From: Alphaproteobacteria bacterium
GTDB lineage: Bacteria > Pseudomonadota > Alphaproteobacteria > UBA6615
Reading direction: 5' to 3'
DNA: 41,194 bases
Assembly: GCA_002727315.1 (NCBI GenBank)
Contig: PBWR01000016.1
Location: forward strand, 1-41,194
Below are positions 1 through 11,127 of the stretch, piece after piece. How positions within the stretch are numbered: position 1 is the first letter of the stretch; every line of letters starts with the position of its first letter. A program made the position numbers and the translations under genes. The notes under the pieces are model-generated. The model was given only the letters and a program-made list of their open reading frames with translations, searched no databases and had not been told where the DNA came from.

Positions 1-683
1 ACATGGCGGGCGACGCCGATCCGCGTCGTCGGGTCCCCGCCGTGACTTGCCGCCCAGGCTTCGCGATACTTGTCCGTCGCCGACCGCGTCATATCGCAGG
101 GGCGGTTCGAGATGATGTTGATCTTTTGGGTCGCGGGCCAGGCCGCCCCGTCGGGCGTGGCAACCCCGTACCAGATCGGCGGGTGCGGCGTCTGCACCCG
201 TGCGAGCACCATCGGCACGTCGTCGTAGCTGAAATGCTCGCCCTGGAAGTTCAGCGTGTCGGAGGTCAGCCCCCGCTTCAAGACCTCGAAGGCTTCCATG
301 TAGATCGGCCCCGCATTGTCCTTCGTAATGCCGAAATAGGCGACCTCGAACGGAGAGATGCCCCGCCCGACGCCGAACTCGAACCGGCCGCCCGACATCT
401 GGTCCAGCATGCCGATCTCCTCGATCAAGCGCAGGGGGTCGTAAAGCGGCAGGCAATAGACCATGGGTCCGAAATGCATGCGGGTCGTGCGCTGGGCAAC
501 GGCTGACAGGAACACGCTGGGCGAGGGCGCCAGGCCAAGCGGCGTGGCGTGGTGTTCGGCCTGGTGATACATGGCGATCCCGGCCCGGTCATAGGCCTCG
601 ATCAGGCGCAGGCGATCTTCGTAGATCTCCGCGTCGGCCACCCCGGCGCGACGGTCGAGATGATCAAAGACACCGAAATCCAT
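1..683 (-). CDS. LLM-class flavin-dependent oxidoreductase (luciferase-like monooxygenase), C-terminus cut by window edge
   Basis: This gene runs off the left edge; about 227 N-terminal residues are visible of a family that is usually about 350. It starts MDFGVFDHLDRR and contains the bacterial-luciferase-like features AEHHATPLG, GPMVYCLPLYDPLRLIEEIGMLDQMSGGR and FGVGRGISPFE, which belong to the FMN-binding (beta/alpha)8 barrel of flavin-dependent monooxygenases. Such enzymes use reduced FMN and O2; the substrate cannot be told from sequence. The ATG at 683 lies 18 nt after the secA stop on the same strand, so it may be co-transcribed with secA, but no clear Shine-Dalgarno is visible. Family is confident, function open. 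Confidence 0.85.
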   Translation of the reverse strand, partial: MDFGVFDHLDRRAGVADAEIYEDRLRLIEAYDRAGIAMYHQAEHHATPLGLAPSPSVFLSAVAQRTTRMHFGPMVYCLPLYDPLRLIEEIGMLDQMSGGRFEFGVGRGISPFEVAYFGITKDNAGPIYMEAFEVLKRGLTSDTLNFQGEHFSYDDVPMVLARVQTPHPPIWYGVATPDGAAWPATQKINIISNRPCDMTRSATDKYREAWAASHGGDPTTRIGVARH

Positions 684-701
684 CTTGCCCGCGTCCGGCC
701 G

Positions 702-3431
<2,730 letters not shown>

Positions 3432-3744
3432 ACCGTTACCTCAAACGCGTTTCTGCAAATTGGCTGCGGCGACCACGCGCCGAGAGAATTTGCCGTTCTG
3501 GGTGAGTGTGTTACTCCCAGAAGATGGGGATTTCCGGCGCATTGTCTAGGGCGCCCCCGTGGATGTGTCAACGTCGGGGCCGAATGCTTCGCGATCGGGG
3601 CGCTGAAATGCCGCGTTGTGGCCAAATTTCCGATTCACATTGCCGTGTGACACTGGCGGCTTGCGTCGGGTTCGGCGAAAACGGCAGTGTATGCCCAATC
3701 TCAAGCCGCGCCGCCTGGCCCGGTGACCGACAGGAGCTTCCCCT
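3432..3744. promoter_or_regulatory. Divergent secA / parvulin intergenic region with an inverted repeat in the secA leader
   Basis: This 313-bp spacer must hold the promoters of both divergent genes. It carries an inverted repeat, TTCTGGG at 3496-3502 and CCCAGAA at 3516-3522, which could fold as a hairpin in the secA 5' leader (minus strand) about 65-90 nt before the start codon. The parvulin gene has an AGGAG at 3732-3736. I saw no convincing -35/-10 pair and no reliable small ORF. A role of the hairpin in secA control is inference. Confidence 0.4.
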
Positions 3745-4608
3745 ATGACACGCACATTGATCGCGTTGTTTGTGCTGACCTTCATGGCGACCAGTGCGGT
3801 GCCCGCGATGGCACAGCAGAATACCGAACCGGCCGCCGATGCCGACAACCCGGTCGTGGCACGCGTCGACGGTTTCGAAATACGCCAGTTCGACGTGGCC
3901 GTCGCCTTCGAACGCCTGCCGGAACAGTTTCGTCAAGCACCCGTCGCGCAGGTGTTCACCCAGATCGTGCAGCAGCTGGTGGACGGGCAGCTGATCGTCG
4001 AGGCGGGCAGGAAGGACAAGCTGGAAGACAGCCCCGAAGTGAAAGCCCAGGTTGCCGAGTTCGAACGTGTCGCTATCCAGAAAAGCTATATGCAGCGGCT
4101 GATCGAAGGCGAGCTCAAAGAAGAGGATCTGCGGGCGGCCTATGACGAGACAATCGCCAACACCGAAGGGCCGCTGCAGGTTCGGGCGAGCCACATCCTG
4201 CTTGAGAGCGAGGAAGACGGTTACGACATCATCAAGGCGCTGGAGGGCGGCGCGGACTTCGCGGAACTGGCCCGCGAGCGCTCCCAGGGCCCCAGCGCGC
4301 CGCGCGGCGGCGATCTCGGCTATTTCGCGCGCAGCCAGATGGTGAAGCCGTTTGCCGACGCGGCCTTCGCGATCGAGCCGGGCTCGATCGGCCCGGACCC
4401 GGTCCAGTCGGATTTCGGATGGCACGTGATCCAGGTGGTCGACAAGCGCCGTCAGCCGCCGCCAAGCTTCGAAGAATCGCTGCCGCAGCTCGAACAGCAG
4501 TTGACGCGCGAGTTGATCGCCACGCATATGGCGGAGTTGCGAGCCGGTGCCGAGATCGAGCTGTTTAATCTCGACGGTTCGCCGGTCGAGGGGCCCGCGA
4601 AACAGTAA
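3745..4608 (+). CDS. Periplasmic peptidyl-prolyl cis-trans isomerase, parvulin (SurA/PpiC/PrsA) type
   Basis: An exported foldase that isomerises X-Pro bonds in envelope proteins. A signal peptide is visible (MTRTLIALFVLTFMATSAVPAMA, cut after AMA near residue 23). It is followed by a SurA-like helical N-domain (residues about 30-140, with DNPVVARVDG) and one rotamase domain (about 145-240) with RASHILLE, FAELARERSQGPSA, GGDLGYF and FGWHVIQV. The 287-residue length fits single-parvulin proteins. An AGGAG precedes the ATG. It lies between secA and argJ, an order common in alphaproteobacteria. Acidic residues dominate the helices, as usual for periplasmic chaperones. Confidence 0.93.
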   Translation: MTRTLIALFVLTFMATSAVPAMAQQNTEPAADADNPVVARVDGFEIRQFDVAVAFERLPEQFRQAPVAQVFTQIVQQLVDGQLIVEAGRKDKLEDSPEVKAQVAEFERVAIQKSYMQRLIEGELKEEDLRAAYDETIANTEGPLQVRASHILLESEEDGYDIIKALEGGADFAELARERSQGPSAPRGGDLGYFARSQMVKPFADAAFAIEPGSIGPDPVQSDFGWHVIQVVDKRRQPPPSFEESLPQLEQQLTRELIATHMAELRAGAEIELFNLDGSPVEGPAKQ

Positions 4609-4665
4609 CGTGCAGCGCTGTTGGGTCGTCGCCCCCGATCGTTTGTATTCGGGGGATGTTTTGCC

Positions 4666-5946
4666 ATGGCCAAGTCCGCAGCATCGAAGAAGGCCAGCTC
4701 GGCCGCGCAAACGCTTGCCCGCTCACCGCTGGCTCCGAGGCGGTTTCCCGTTCTCGCCAATGTGCGTGGCGTGCGCCTGGCCGGGCGCGCGGTCGGGCTG
4801 AAGAAAGCCCGGGGCGTCAAGGATCTGATGGTCGCCGCCTTTGCGCCGGGGACCACCGTCGCCGGGGTGTTCACGAAGTCAAAGTGCCCGTCCGCTCCCG
4901 TGGATTGGTGCCGGGCCATTCTGTCCCGCGGTCGCGCACGGGTGCTGGTCGTCAATTCCGGCAACGCCAATGCCTTCACCGGCAATGCGGGCGATCTGCT
5001 GGTCGCGCAAACGGTTGGTGCCGCGGCGGATTTGTTCGGTTGCCGGGCCCAGGACGTCTATCTGGCCTCGACGGGCGTCATCGGCGAGCCGCGGCCGCCC
5101 GATTACATAGCCGGCAAACTGCCCGGCATGAAGCGTGTGCTGGCGGCAAAGAGCTGGGGCGACGCCGCCAAGGCCATCATGACGACGGACACCTTCCCCA
5201 AGGCGGCCAGCCGCAAGGTGCGGATCGGCAAGACGATGGTGAACATCACAGGCTTCGCCAAGGGCTCGGGCATGATCGCGCCGGACATGGCGACGATGCT
5301 GGGTTTCGTGTTCACCGACGCCAAGATTCCCGCCCCCGTATTGCAGCGCCTGGTGCGGTCTGCGGCGGACGAATCCTTCAACGCCATCACCGTCGACAGC
5401 GACACCTCGACGTCGGACACGGTGCTGCTATTCGCCACCGGCCAGGCGAAGGGCCAGCCGCGGATCAGAAGCGCCGGCGACAAGGTGCTGGCCGATTTCA
5501 AGGCCGCCCTGCGTGAGGTCTTCATTGACCTGGCCCGACAGATTGTCCGCGACGGCGAGGGGGCACAGAAATTCGTCACCATCAACGTGACTGGGGCCGA
5601 GTCGAAGCGCGCGGCCCGCACCGTCGGGTTGGCCGTGGCGAACTCGCCGCTGGTCAAGACCGCGATCGCGGGCGAGGATGCCAATTGGGGCCGAATCGTC
5701 ATGGCCGTGGGCAAGGCGGGCGAAAAGGCCGACCGTGACCGGTTGTCCATCTCCATCGGCGGCGTGCCGATCACGCGCGCCGGACAGCTGATGCCGGGCT
5801 ATGACGAGACGCCGGTCGCTACCCATATGAAGGGCGACGAGATCGAAATCGATATCGACCTGGGGATCGGACGCGGGCGCGGCACCGTGTGGACCTGCGA
5901 TCTGACCCACGGCTACATCTCCATCAACGCCGACTACCGGAGCTAG
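4666..5946 (+). CDS. argJ: Bifunctional glutamate N-acetyltransferase / amino-acid acetyltransferase ArgJ
   Basis: ArgJ moves the acetyl group from N-acetylornithine to glutamate, recycling it in arginine synthesis, and in bifunctional forms also makes N-acetylglutamate from acetyl-CoA. The 426-residue proenzyme shows VVNSGNANAFTG, KGSGMIAPDMATMLGF (the Thr of MATML is the self-cleavage site and nucleophile that yields alpha and beta chains), NAITVDSDTSTSD and SPLVKTAIAGEDANWGR. The ATG at 4666 is chosen over an upstream in-frame TTG at 4621 because a GGGGGA at 4651-4656 precedes it and the N-terminus then reads MAKSAASKKASS. It follows the parvulin gene closely and leads into mutT with 5 nt between. 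Confidence 0.97.
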   Translation: MAKSAASKKASSAAQTLARSPLAPRRFPVLANVRGVRLAGRAVGLKKARGVKDLMVAAFAPGTTVAGVFTKSKCPSAPVDWCRAILSRGRARVLVVNSGNANAFTGNAGDLLVAQTVGAAADLFGCRAQDVYLASTGVIGEPRPPDYIAGKLPGMKRVLAAKSWGDAAKAIMTTDTFPKAASRKVRIGKTMVNITGFAKGSGMIAPDMATMLGFVFTDAKIPAPVLQRLVRSAADESFNAITVDSDTSTSDTVLLFATGQAKGQPRIRSAGDKVLADFKAALREVFIDLARQIVRDGEGAQKFVTINVTGAESKRAARTVGLAVANSPLVKTAIAGEDANWGRIVMAVGKAGEKADRDRLSISIGGVPITRAGQLMPGYDETPVATHMKGDEIEIDIDLGIGRGRGTVWTCDLTHGYISINADYRS

Positions 5947-5951
5947 GCAAG

Positions 5952-6356
5952 TTGTCCGCGCCGCTGCTGCTCGTCGCTGCGGTGGCGCTTGTTGATGCCG
6001 ACGACCGGGTGCTGCTGGCCCGCCGGCCCGAGGGCAAGTCCATGGCGGGCCTGTGGGAGTTTCCCGGCGGCAAGCTGCAGGACGGCGAGACCCCGGAAGC
6101 GGCGTTGATCCGCGAACTCAACGAGGAGATCGGCATCGACACCCATGAGAGCTGTCTCGCACCGATCGGGTTTGCCAGCCACGGCTACGACGACTTCCAC
6201 CTGCTGATGCCGCTGTTCGTCTGCCGGGTCTGGGAGGGGATGCCCACGCCGAAGGAGGGACAGGAGCTGGCCTGGGTGCGCCCCAGCCAGATGCGCGACT
6301 ACCCGATGCTGCCCGCAGACGTGCACCTCGTCGCCCAGCTTCAGGATCTGCTTTAG
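5952..6356 (+). CDS. mutT: (Deoxy)nucleoside triphosphate pyrophosphohydrolase, Nudix family MutT
   Basis: A Nudix hydrolase that probably removes 8-oxo-dGTP from the nucleotide pool and so prevents G:C to T:A transversions. The Nudix box is complete: G-GKLQD-GE followed by R-E-L-N-E-E-I-G-I (residues about 37-60), preceded by GLWEFPGGK. At 134 residues it is typical of MutT. The likely start is a TTG at 5952 (MSAPLLLVAAVALVD), since no ATG fits before the conserved first strand and the argJ stop is only 5 nt upstream. Upstream in-frame codons lie inside argJ. The gene is intact, which matters for the transversion-like changes seen elsewhere in the window. Confidence 0.92.
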   Translation: MSAPLLLVAAVALVDADDRVLLARRPEGKSMAGLWEFPGGKLQDGETPEAALIRELNEEIGIDTHESCLAPIGFASHGYDDFHLLMPLFVCRVWEGMPTPKEGQELAWVRPSQMRDYPMLPADVHLVAQLQDLL

Positions 6357-6360
6357 GCGG

Positions 6361-7221
6361 TCAGCGCGGGACGTCGCTGCGCAAGGGCACGTTGTCGCGC
6401 AGGCGGCGAAAGATCGCCGACAGCAGCGCGACACCCGCCGTGAACCCGACGAAATTGACGATCAGGAGCGCCGTCGTCACCAGCAGTTCCGGGCCGGCGC
6501 TGGGCCCGTCCGTGGCGATCACGGTATCGCCGACGGTGCGGACGGCCACCTCGATCAGCCAGAAGGGCAGAAGCAGGCCGAGCCCGAAGACGAAAGTCAT
6601 GCGCCACAGATTGCCGCGCGCCTGGTTCGAGGCCTCCGCCATGTCGACCGCGTCGTCGTCGGCCGCGGCGGCCGATAGCGCCGGCAGGGTCATGCAGGTC
6701 AGCAACGCGGTCGGCACCGCGAACAGCAGCAGCACGATCACGGTCAGGGTGACCTGACCCGCCGCGCTTTCGAGAATGCCCGCAGTTCCGGCCGCGGTGC
6801 CGATGGCCGGGACAAACGTTGCCGAGATGATGAACGCAATCACGAACACAGACGCAGTTACCAGGCCTCGCCCGAGGTAGCGCCAGTGGCGCGCGTGCCA
6901 CGCGACCCAGGAGAGGCCCGGCACGCTTCCGGGGCCGATCAGGACCAGCCGGTGCAGGGCCACGGCGTACATGAACAGAATAATTACGGTGATCAGGTAG
7001 ACGACCACAAAAGGCGCATTTAGAAGCGTGTAGGCTAGGATCGCATGGTCTGACTGCAGCCCGAACAGGCCGCCGGACAGGAAACCGAGCTGGACACTCG
7101 CGTCGATGACGACCCAGATGATCAGCGGCACGATGGCCAGGCGGAACCAGGCACCGAACTCGCGCCCGAGGAACCGGTAGGCGTCGGCGATCGTTGCGAA
7201 AACGGGAAGCTTGTAGCGCAA
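6361..7221 (-). CDS. Multi-pass membrane protein, tandem paralogue 2, function unknown
   Basis: A 286-residue protein with about six hydrophobic segments, for example LAIVPLIIWVVIDASVQLGFL, VVYLITVIILFMYAVAL, LTVIVLLLFAVPTALL and LLLPFWLIEVAV. No motif identifies a function. It resembles the adjacent upstream gene at the same places: an N-terminal AYRFL followed by a hydrophobic segment, and a central RHWRYLGRG that matches RHWRFVGRF. The pair therefore looks like a tandem duplication. It starts 9 nt after the neighbour's stop, so the two are co-transcribed, probably with the methyltransferase gene. It meets mutT tail to tail with a 4-nt gap. Confidence 0.8.
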   Translation of the reverse strand: MRYKLPVFATIADAYRFLGREFGAWFRLAIVPLIIWVVIDASVQLGFLSGGLFGLQSDHAILAYTLLNAPFVVVYLITVIILFMYAVALHRLVLIGPGSVPGLSWVAWHARHWRYLGRGLVTASVFVIAFIISATFVPAIGTAAGTAGILESAAGQVTLTVIVLLLFAVPTALLTCMTLPALSAAAADDDAVDMAEASNQARGNLWRMTFVFGLGLLLPFWLIEVAVRTVGDTVIATDGPSAGPELLVTTALLIVNFVGFTAGVALLSAIFRRLRDNVPLRSDVPR

Positions 7222-7230
7222 CGATCCGCC

Positions 7231-8082
7231 TCACACGCTCGTCGTTGCGGGTGGCGGCTGCGCACCGGCGCCCAGCGCACGATAGGCAACGGCGAGCGCC
7301 GTGACCTGGGAGGCAATGGAGATGAACATGATCGATTGCTGCACCAGGATCGCGATGAACAGGAGTGTCAGGGACGAGCCGACGGCCGGGGCGATTGCGC
7401 CGGAAAAGATTCGCGCGACGATCACCAGCGCTAACAGGGCCGGGATGAGCGAGAACAGATAGATGCCGAGCATGTACCAGCTGCGGCCCGTGGTCAGGGT
7501 CGCGGCATCGCGAAACCCGACCGTCTCGTCGATTGCCGTTGCCGGCAGGACGAGGAAGAGCCGGGATGCGATCAGGAGCATGGCGATGACGACGCCGGCC
7601 CGTACGAAGATCTCAACCATGGGATTGGCTGTCGAAATCAGGCTCAGCGGTATGTTGAACAGGACGGCCAGCAGCAGGATCATCCCGACGAGGGTGAAGA
7701 ACCGGCCAACGAAGCGCCAGTGCCGCGGCCCCCATCGCATCGCGGCGCCCACCGTGGTGCCCTCGGGCCCGACCAGGTACCGGCGAAACCAAGCGACGGC
7801 GAACATCACATAGGCGACGAAGGATGCGATCATATTGGTGACCCAGGCGATGGCGTCGGCCGGTGCGATCTCGCTCAGCACGACCGGGTCCAGCGCGCGG
7901 CCTGGCTCGGGCCGGGCAGGCGGATCGAAATACAGCATCCAGTCACCCGTCGCCCACAATCCCGCGATCTGGACGAATGCCACGATGAGCACGGGCAGGA
8001 ACGCATAGAGGCAGAGATCCCGCGGGTTCTGCCACAGGAACCGGTAGGCGGCGCTCAGGGTGGTGAAAAGATTGATCGGCAT
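7231..8082 (-). CDS. Multi-pass membrane protein, tandem paralogue 1, function unknown
   Basis: A 283-residue integral membrane protein starting MPINLFTTLSAAYRFLWQ, with about six transmembrane segments including YAFLPVLIVAFVQIAGLW, FTLVGMILLLAVLFNIPL and AGVVIAMLLIASRLFLVL. It shares AYRFL and a central RHWR motif with the next gene downstream. Its ATG overlaps the methyltransferase stop by one base (TGATG on the minus strand), a sign of translational coupling. I recognise no catalytic or transport signature. The C-terminus is proline-rich (GAQPPPATT). Confidence 0.8.
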   Translation of the reverse strand: MPINLFTTLSAAYRFLWQNPRDLCLYAFLPVLIVAFVQIAGLWATGDWMLYFDPPARPEPGRALDPVVLSEIAPADAIAWVTNMIASFVAYVMFAVAWFRRYLVGPEGTTVGAAMRWGPRHWRFVGRFFTLVGMILLLAVLFNIPLSLISTANPMVEIFVRAGVVIAMLLIASRLFLVLPATAIDETVGFRDAATLTTGRSWYMLGIYLFSLIPALLALVIVARIFSGAIAPAVGSSLTLLFIAILVQQSIMFISIASQVTALAVAYRALGAGAQPPPATTSV

Positions 8083-9026
8083 CAGCGTTCGCCTTCTGGT
8101 GTGCGCGGGTCGGCCCGCTCGCCGGTGTTCCGCTCTTGTGTGTCCAGCGCGTCCGCCAGCCGCGCGGCTGCGCTGCCGGGACGGAGCGGCCGGGGCTGAT
8201 TTTCGTGCGGTGCCCAGCCGGTCAGAAAAAATACCTGAAACGTGGCCGGAATACGCCCATCAGATCCGGCAAACCGCTCGGCGTAGATTTCGGCGGCGCG
8301 CAGCAGGGTCGTCCGGCGGGTCGGGCAGCGCCGCCGGTCGCGACGGATGTTGGTCTCTCCCATGCCACGCAGGTCCTGCATCAGCTTGATGGCATTGTCA
8401 TATGTGACGTGGATGGTGTCGAGATCGGCGACGGGGAGCGCGAACCCCGCCCGCTGCAGCAGAGCGGCAGCGTCGGATAGTTCGGCGAACGGAGCCACCC
8501 GCGGGCTCGCCCCGCCCTCGATTTCCGCCTCGGCGGCGAGCCAGGCTGTGCGCAGCTCGTGCAGTGTCTCGCCGCCCAGGAGCGCACCCAGGAACAGGCC
8601 GTCCGGCTTCAGACTGTGCTGAACCTGGGCCAATGCCCCGGGTACGTCGTTGACGGCGTGCAGTGCACCGCAGCTGGCCACGAGATCGAAGTAGCCTTCC
8701 GCGAATGGCAATGCCTCCTCGTCCGCCACGACCGTCGGCGCGCCGTTTGCGGTCTGTGCCTGGCCGGCGAGCGCCGGGGACGGCTCGCTCTGGATGATGG
8801 TGCCGACCTTGCCGGGCGCGAGACGGTACAGCGCGTCGGAAAACAGTCCCGTGCGGCACCCCCAGTCGAGGCCCGTATCGAAGTCGCGCCGGACGTCTGA
8901 GAGCCGCTCGGCCAGACGATCCGCGATCTCGCGAAACAGGAAATCATGCGCCGCGAACCCCTCGGCGGCTCGGGATCGGCGCTGGCGCAGCAGCTTGCGG
9001 TCGAAGATGTCCACGGGTCCGATCAT
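8082..9026 (-). CDS. Class I SAM-dependent methyltransferase, BioC/NDUFAF5-like
   Basis: A 314-residue methyltransferase of the kind found beside comF in many alphaproteobacteria and related to mitochondrial NDUFAF5. It begins MIGPVDIFDRKLLRQRRSRA. The SAM-binding region shows GLDWGCRTGLFSDAL (motif I; a Cys follows WG where Gly is common), VVADEEALPFAEGYFDLVAS and ALHAVNDVPGALAQ. The C-terminal signature is MQDLRGMGETN, TLLRAAEIYAERF and FQVFFLTGWAPHE. The ATG at 9026 is chosen because it matches the family N-terminus; in-frame ATGs at 9047 and 9137 would add unconserved residues. No strong ribosome binding site is visible. The methyl acceptor is unknown. Confidence 0.88.
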   Translation of the reverse strand: MIGPVDIFDRKLLRQRRSRAAEGFAAHDFLFREIADRLAERLSDVRRDFDTGLDWGCRTGLFSDALYRLAPGKVGTIIQSEPSPALAGQAQTANGAPTVVADEEALPFAEGYFDLVASCGALHAVNDVPGALAQVQHSLKPDGLFLGALLGGETLHELRTAWLAAEAEIEGGASPRVAPFAELSDAAALLQRAGFALPVADLDTIHVTYDNAIKLMQDLRGMGETNIRRDRRRCPTRRTTLLRAAEIYAERFAGSDGRIPATFQVFFLTGWAPHENQPRPLRPGSAAARLADALDTQERNTGERADPRTPEGER

Positions 9027-9126
9027 GAGGTTTATATGGCACGCCATTCCCCAATGGTCCAAGCAAGGCCTTAGTGATGGCCGCACAAGCTTGTTGGTTG
9101 ACTCAGTTGTGTGTATCGCCGCCAGA

Positions 9127-9675
9127 ATGGCGGTCATGCGCCTTGATCACCACGAACATGCCCGGGCGATGACCGGTCATGCGACGCGGTTCGTCCGCGG
9201 CGCCCTCGACCTCGTGTTGCCACCCCAGTGCCTAGCCTGTGACGCACTGGTCCGGGCGCCGGGCACGCTTTGCCATGCCTGCTGGGACGGTTCGGTGTTC
9301 ATCAGCGCCCCCCTGTGTGCCGCATGCGGGGTGCCGTTCGAATTCGATCAGGCCCCCGAGGCACTCTGCGGCGCCTGCGTGCGCGAACGGGCCCGGATCA
9401 ACCGGGCCCGGGCGGTCTTCGTCTACAACGATGTCAGCCGGAACCTAGCGATCGGTCTGAAACATCGCGACCGCACCCATTCCGCGCCGGCCCTGGGGCG
9501 TTGGCTCGCCCGGGCGGGCCGGTAGCTGGTGCATGACGCCGACATCATTGCGCCCGTCCCCCTCCACCGGATCCGCCTCTGGCGCCGGCGGTTCAACCAA
9601 TCCGCGCTGCTGGCCCAGGCGCTGGGCCGGAGCACCGGACGATCCCGGGATGTGCGGGTCGATAGACCCCGCTGA
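9127..9675 (+). pseudogene. comF: comF-like phosphoribosyltransferase, interrupted and C-terminally truncated
   Basis: The reading frame encodes a ComF-family protein with the N-terminal zinc-finger-like cysteines (LPPQCLACDALV, TLCHACW, LCAACGVPF, LCGACVRER) and the middle section NRARAVFVYND, IGLKHRDRT and PVPLHRIRLWRRRFNQSALLAQALGR. A TAG at 9523-9525 (codon 133) interrupts it between WLARAGR and LVHDADIIAPVP. Homologues often have Glu there, so GAG to TAG is a likely single change. The frame stops at 9673-9675 without the RVRxTxxQ segment or the PRPP-binding loop, so about 60 C-terminal residues are missing. Two independent lesions make a working protein unlikely. ATGs at 9127 and 9136 are both possible starts. 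Confidence 0.85.
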
Positions 9676-9783
9676 CGACAGACGGCGATGACACCTTGTG
9701 AACCGTCTGGATGCCTGGCCACTGGCCAACGGAGCAAATGTTACCTAGATATTGTCGGGTTCGATCGAGGGAGACCATGTGCG

Positions 9784-10044
9784 ATGGCGAAAGTCGAAAT
9801 CTACACGGGCATGCTTTGCGGCTATTGCTCCGCGGCCAAGCGGTTGCTGAAGAAGAAGTGTGTCGATTTCGAGGAAACCGACGTCAGCTTCGACAGCGGC
9901 AAGCGCCAGGAGATGATATCTCGTGCCAACGGGCGCCACACGGTGCCCCAGATTTTCATCGACGATGAGCATGTCGGCGGCTGCGACGAGCTGTACGCGC
10001 TTGAATCGTCGGGCGCACTGGATTCGAAACTCGGGCTTGCCTGA
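9784..10044 (+). CDS. grxC: Glutaredoxin 3
   Basis: A small (86-residue) dithiol glutaredoxin that reduces disulfides and ribonucleotide reductase with glutathione. It has the thioredoxin fold beginning MAKVEIYTG. The active site is CGYC (residues 12-15) instead of the common CPYC. The glutathione-binding TVPQIFID and GGCDELYALESSG motifs are intact. The start ATG at 9784 follows a GAGGGAGA about 10 nt upstream. It sits downstream of broken comF, the usual alphaproteobacterial neighbour. The Pro-to-Gly change in the active site is a mild departure and is not expected to abolish activity. Confidence 0.95.
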   Translation: MAKVEIYTGMLCGYCSAAKRLLKKKCVDFEETDVSFDSGKRQEMISRANGRHTVPQIFIDDEHVGGCDELYALESSGALDSKLGLA

Positions 10045-10051
10045 ACCGTAC

Positions 10052-10591
10052 CTAGGCCAGAAGCCGGCCTTCGGGCTCACCGTTCACCGCACAAATTCGT
10101 TGCACGACCGCCGGGCGCGGCGTGGCGACCTCTCCCTGTTCGTAGGCAACCACGTCGAGCTTGCCCGCAACGGCAGCAAGCAGCTCTCCCGGTGCCAGCA
10201 GATAGTCGGGGTTCGAGGGTTTGCCGAACCGTTCATTGCCCTGGGCAAAGGTTTCGTAGAGCAGCAGGCCGCCCGGTGCGACGGCTGCGATCAGCGGCTC
10301 TAGAAGCGGCCGCCAGAGATAGTTGGCGACGATGACGAACCGGAACGTTTCGGGTGGCGGCCGCCAAGCATCCTGCGGGGCCTCCAGATCCGTCTCGATG
10401 ATGTCGAGTGTCCCGCGATCCGTCAGATCGGCCAGCCGGGACGTGTCGCGATCGACGGCGGTCACCGGCATTCCCAGGTCCAGGAACATTCGTGTGTGAC
10501 GCCCCGATCCGCAGGCCATGTCCAGCACCGGCCCGGCCGAATAGGCAGAAAACCGGCGGATCCAGGGTGATGGTTCGGGTGTCTCGTGCAT
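10052..10591 (-). CDS. Small class I SAM-dependent methyltransferase
   Basis: A 179-residue methyltransferase. Motif I is GPVLDMACGSGRHTRMFLDLG (about residues 20-40) with the acidic VTAVDRD after it, then IIETDLEAP and RFVIVANYLWRPLLEPLIAAVAPGGLLLYETF. The ATG at 10591 (MHETPEPSPWIRRF) is preferred over an earlier start at 10636 because conservation begins there. It ends 8 nt from the grxC stop and is convergent with it. In many relatives a carbon-nitrogen hydrolase gene sits between grxC and DUF1178; here that position holds this gene instead. The acceptor is unknown. Confidence 0.85.
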   Translation of the reverse strand: MHETPEPSPWIRRFSAYSAGPVLDMACGSGRHTRMFLDLGMPVTAVDRDTSRLADLTDRGTLDIIETDLEAPQDAWRPPPETFRFVIVANYLWRPLLEPLIAAVAPGGLLLYETFAQGNERFGKPSNPDYLLAPGELLAAVAGKLDVVAYEQGEVATPRPAVVQRICAVNGEPEGRLLA

Positions 10592-10692
10592 CACGGTTAT
10601 CTTTGCAGGCTTGTAATTTTCCCGAAATAGCATCAATTCTTGGGCAGGTTTGAAACTTTGGCGCCGGATCGCGGTCCGGCGGAGACTGGCGG

Positions 10693-11118
10693 ATGATTAG
10701 CTTCAATCTGATCTGCAAGAACGACCACGAGTTCGAGGGCTGGTTTCAGAACTCCGGCGACTTCGAAAAGCAGGCCAAGAAGAAACTGATCGAATGCCCG
10801 CTGTGCGGCGATGTGCATATCGAGAAGTCTTTGATGACGCCGGCCGTCGGGGCGAAGAGCGAAGTGCGTTCGGGCCGGGCCGAAAAGGCCGAGCAGGCAA
10901 AGAAACTCAGTAAGATGCTTGGCGAGATTCGTGACCATGTCGAAAAGAATTTCGACGATGTCGGCGACGAATTTCCCGAGGAAGCCCGCAAGATCTACTA
11001 CGGCGAGTCCGAGGAACGCGGCATCTATGGCAATGCGACCGATGAGCAGGCCGAAGAACTGGCGGAAGAGGGCGTGCCGGTGGGCAAACTGCCCTGGGCG
11101 AAACGCGCCGACAGCTAG
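10693..11118 (+). CDS. DUF1178 family protein
   Basis: A 141-residue conserved protein of alpha- and betaproteobacteria. It starts MISFNLICKNDHEFEGWFQNS and has the zinc-ribbon-like pair CKNDH and CPLCG (residues 8 and 36-39), a lysine/glutamate-rich helix (RAEKAEQAKKLSKMLGEI), and the conserved ending GDEFPEEARKIYYGE, RGIYGNATDEQAEEL and GVPVGKLPWAKRAD. The biochemical role of the family is not established. The ATG at 10693 lies in the spacer opposite the small methyltransferase. It converges on ubiG with 9 nt between the stops. Confidence 0.93.
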   Translation: MISFNLICKNDHEFEGWFQNSGDFEKQAKKKLIECPLCGDVHIEKSLMTPAVGAKSEVRSGRAEKAEQAKKLSKMLGEIRDHVEKNFDDVGDEFPEEARKIYYGESEERGIYGNATDEQAEELAEEGVPVGKLPWAKRADS

Positions 11119-11127
11119 CGACGCCGA

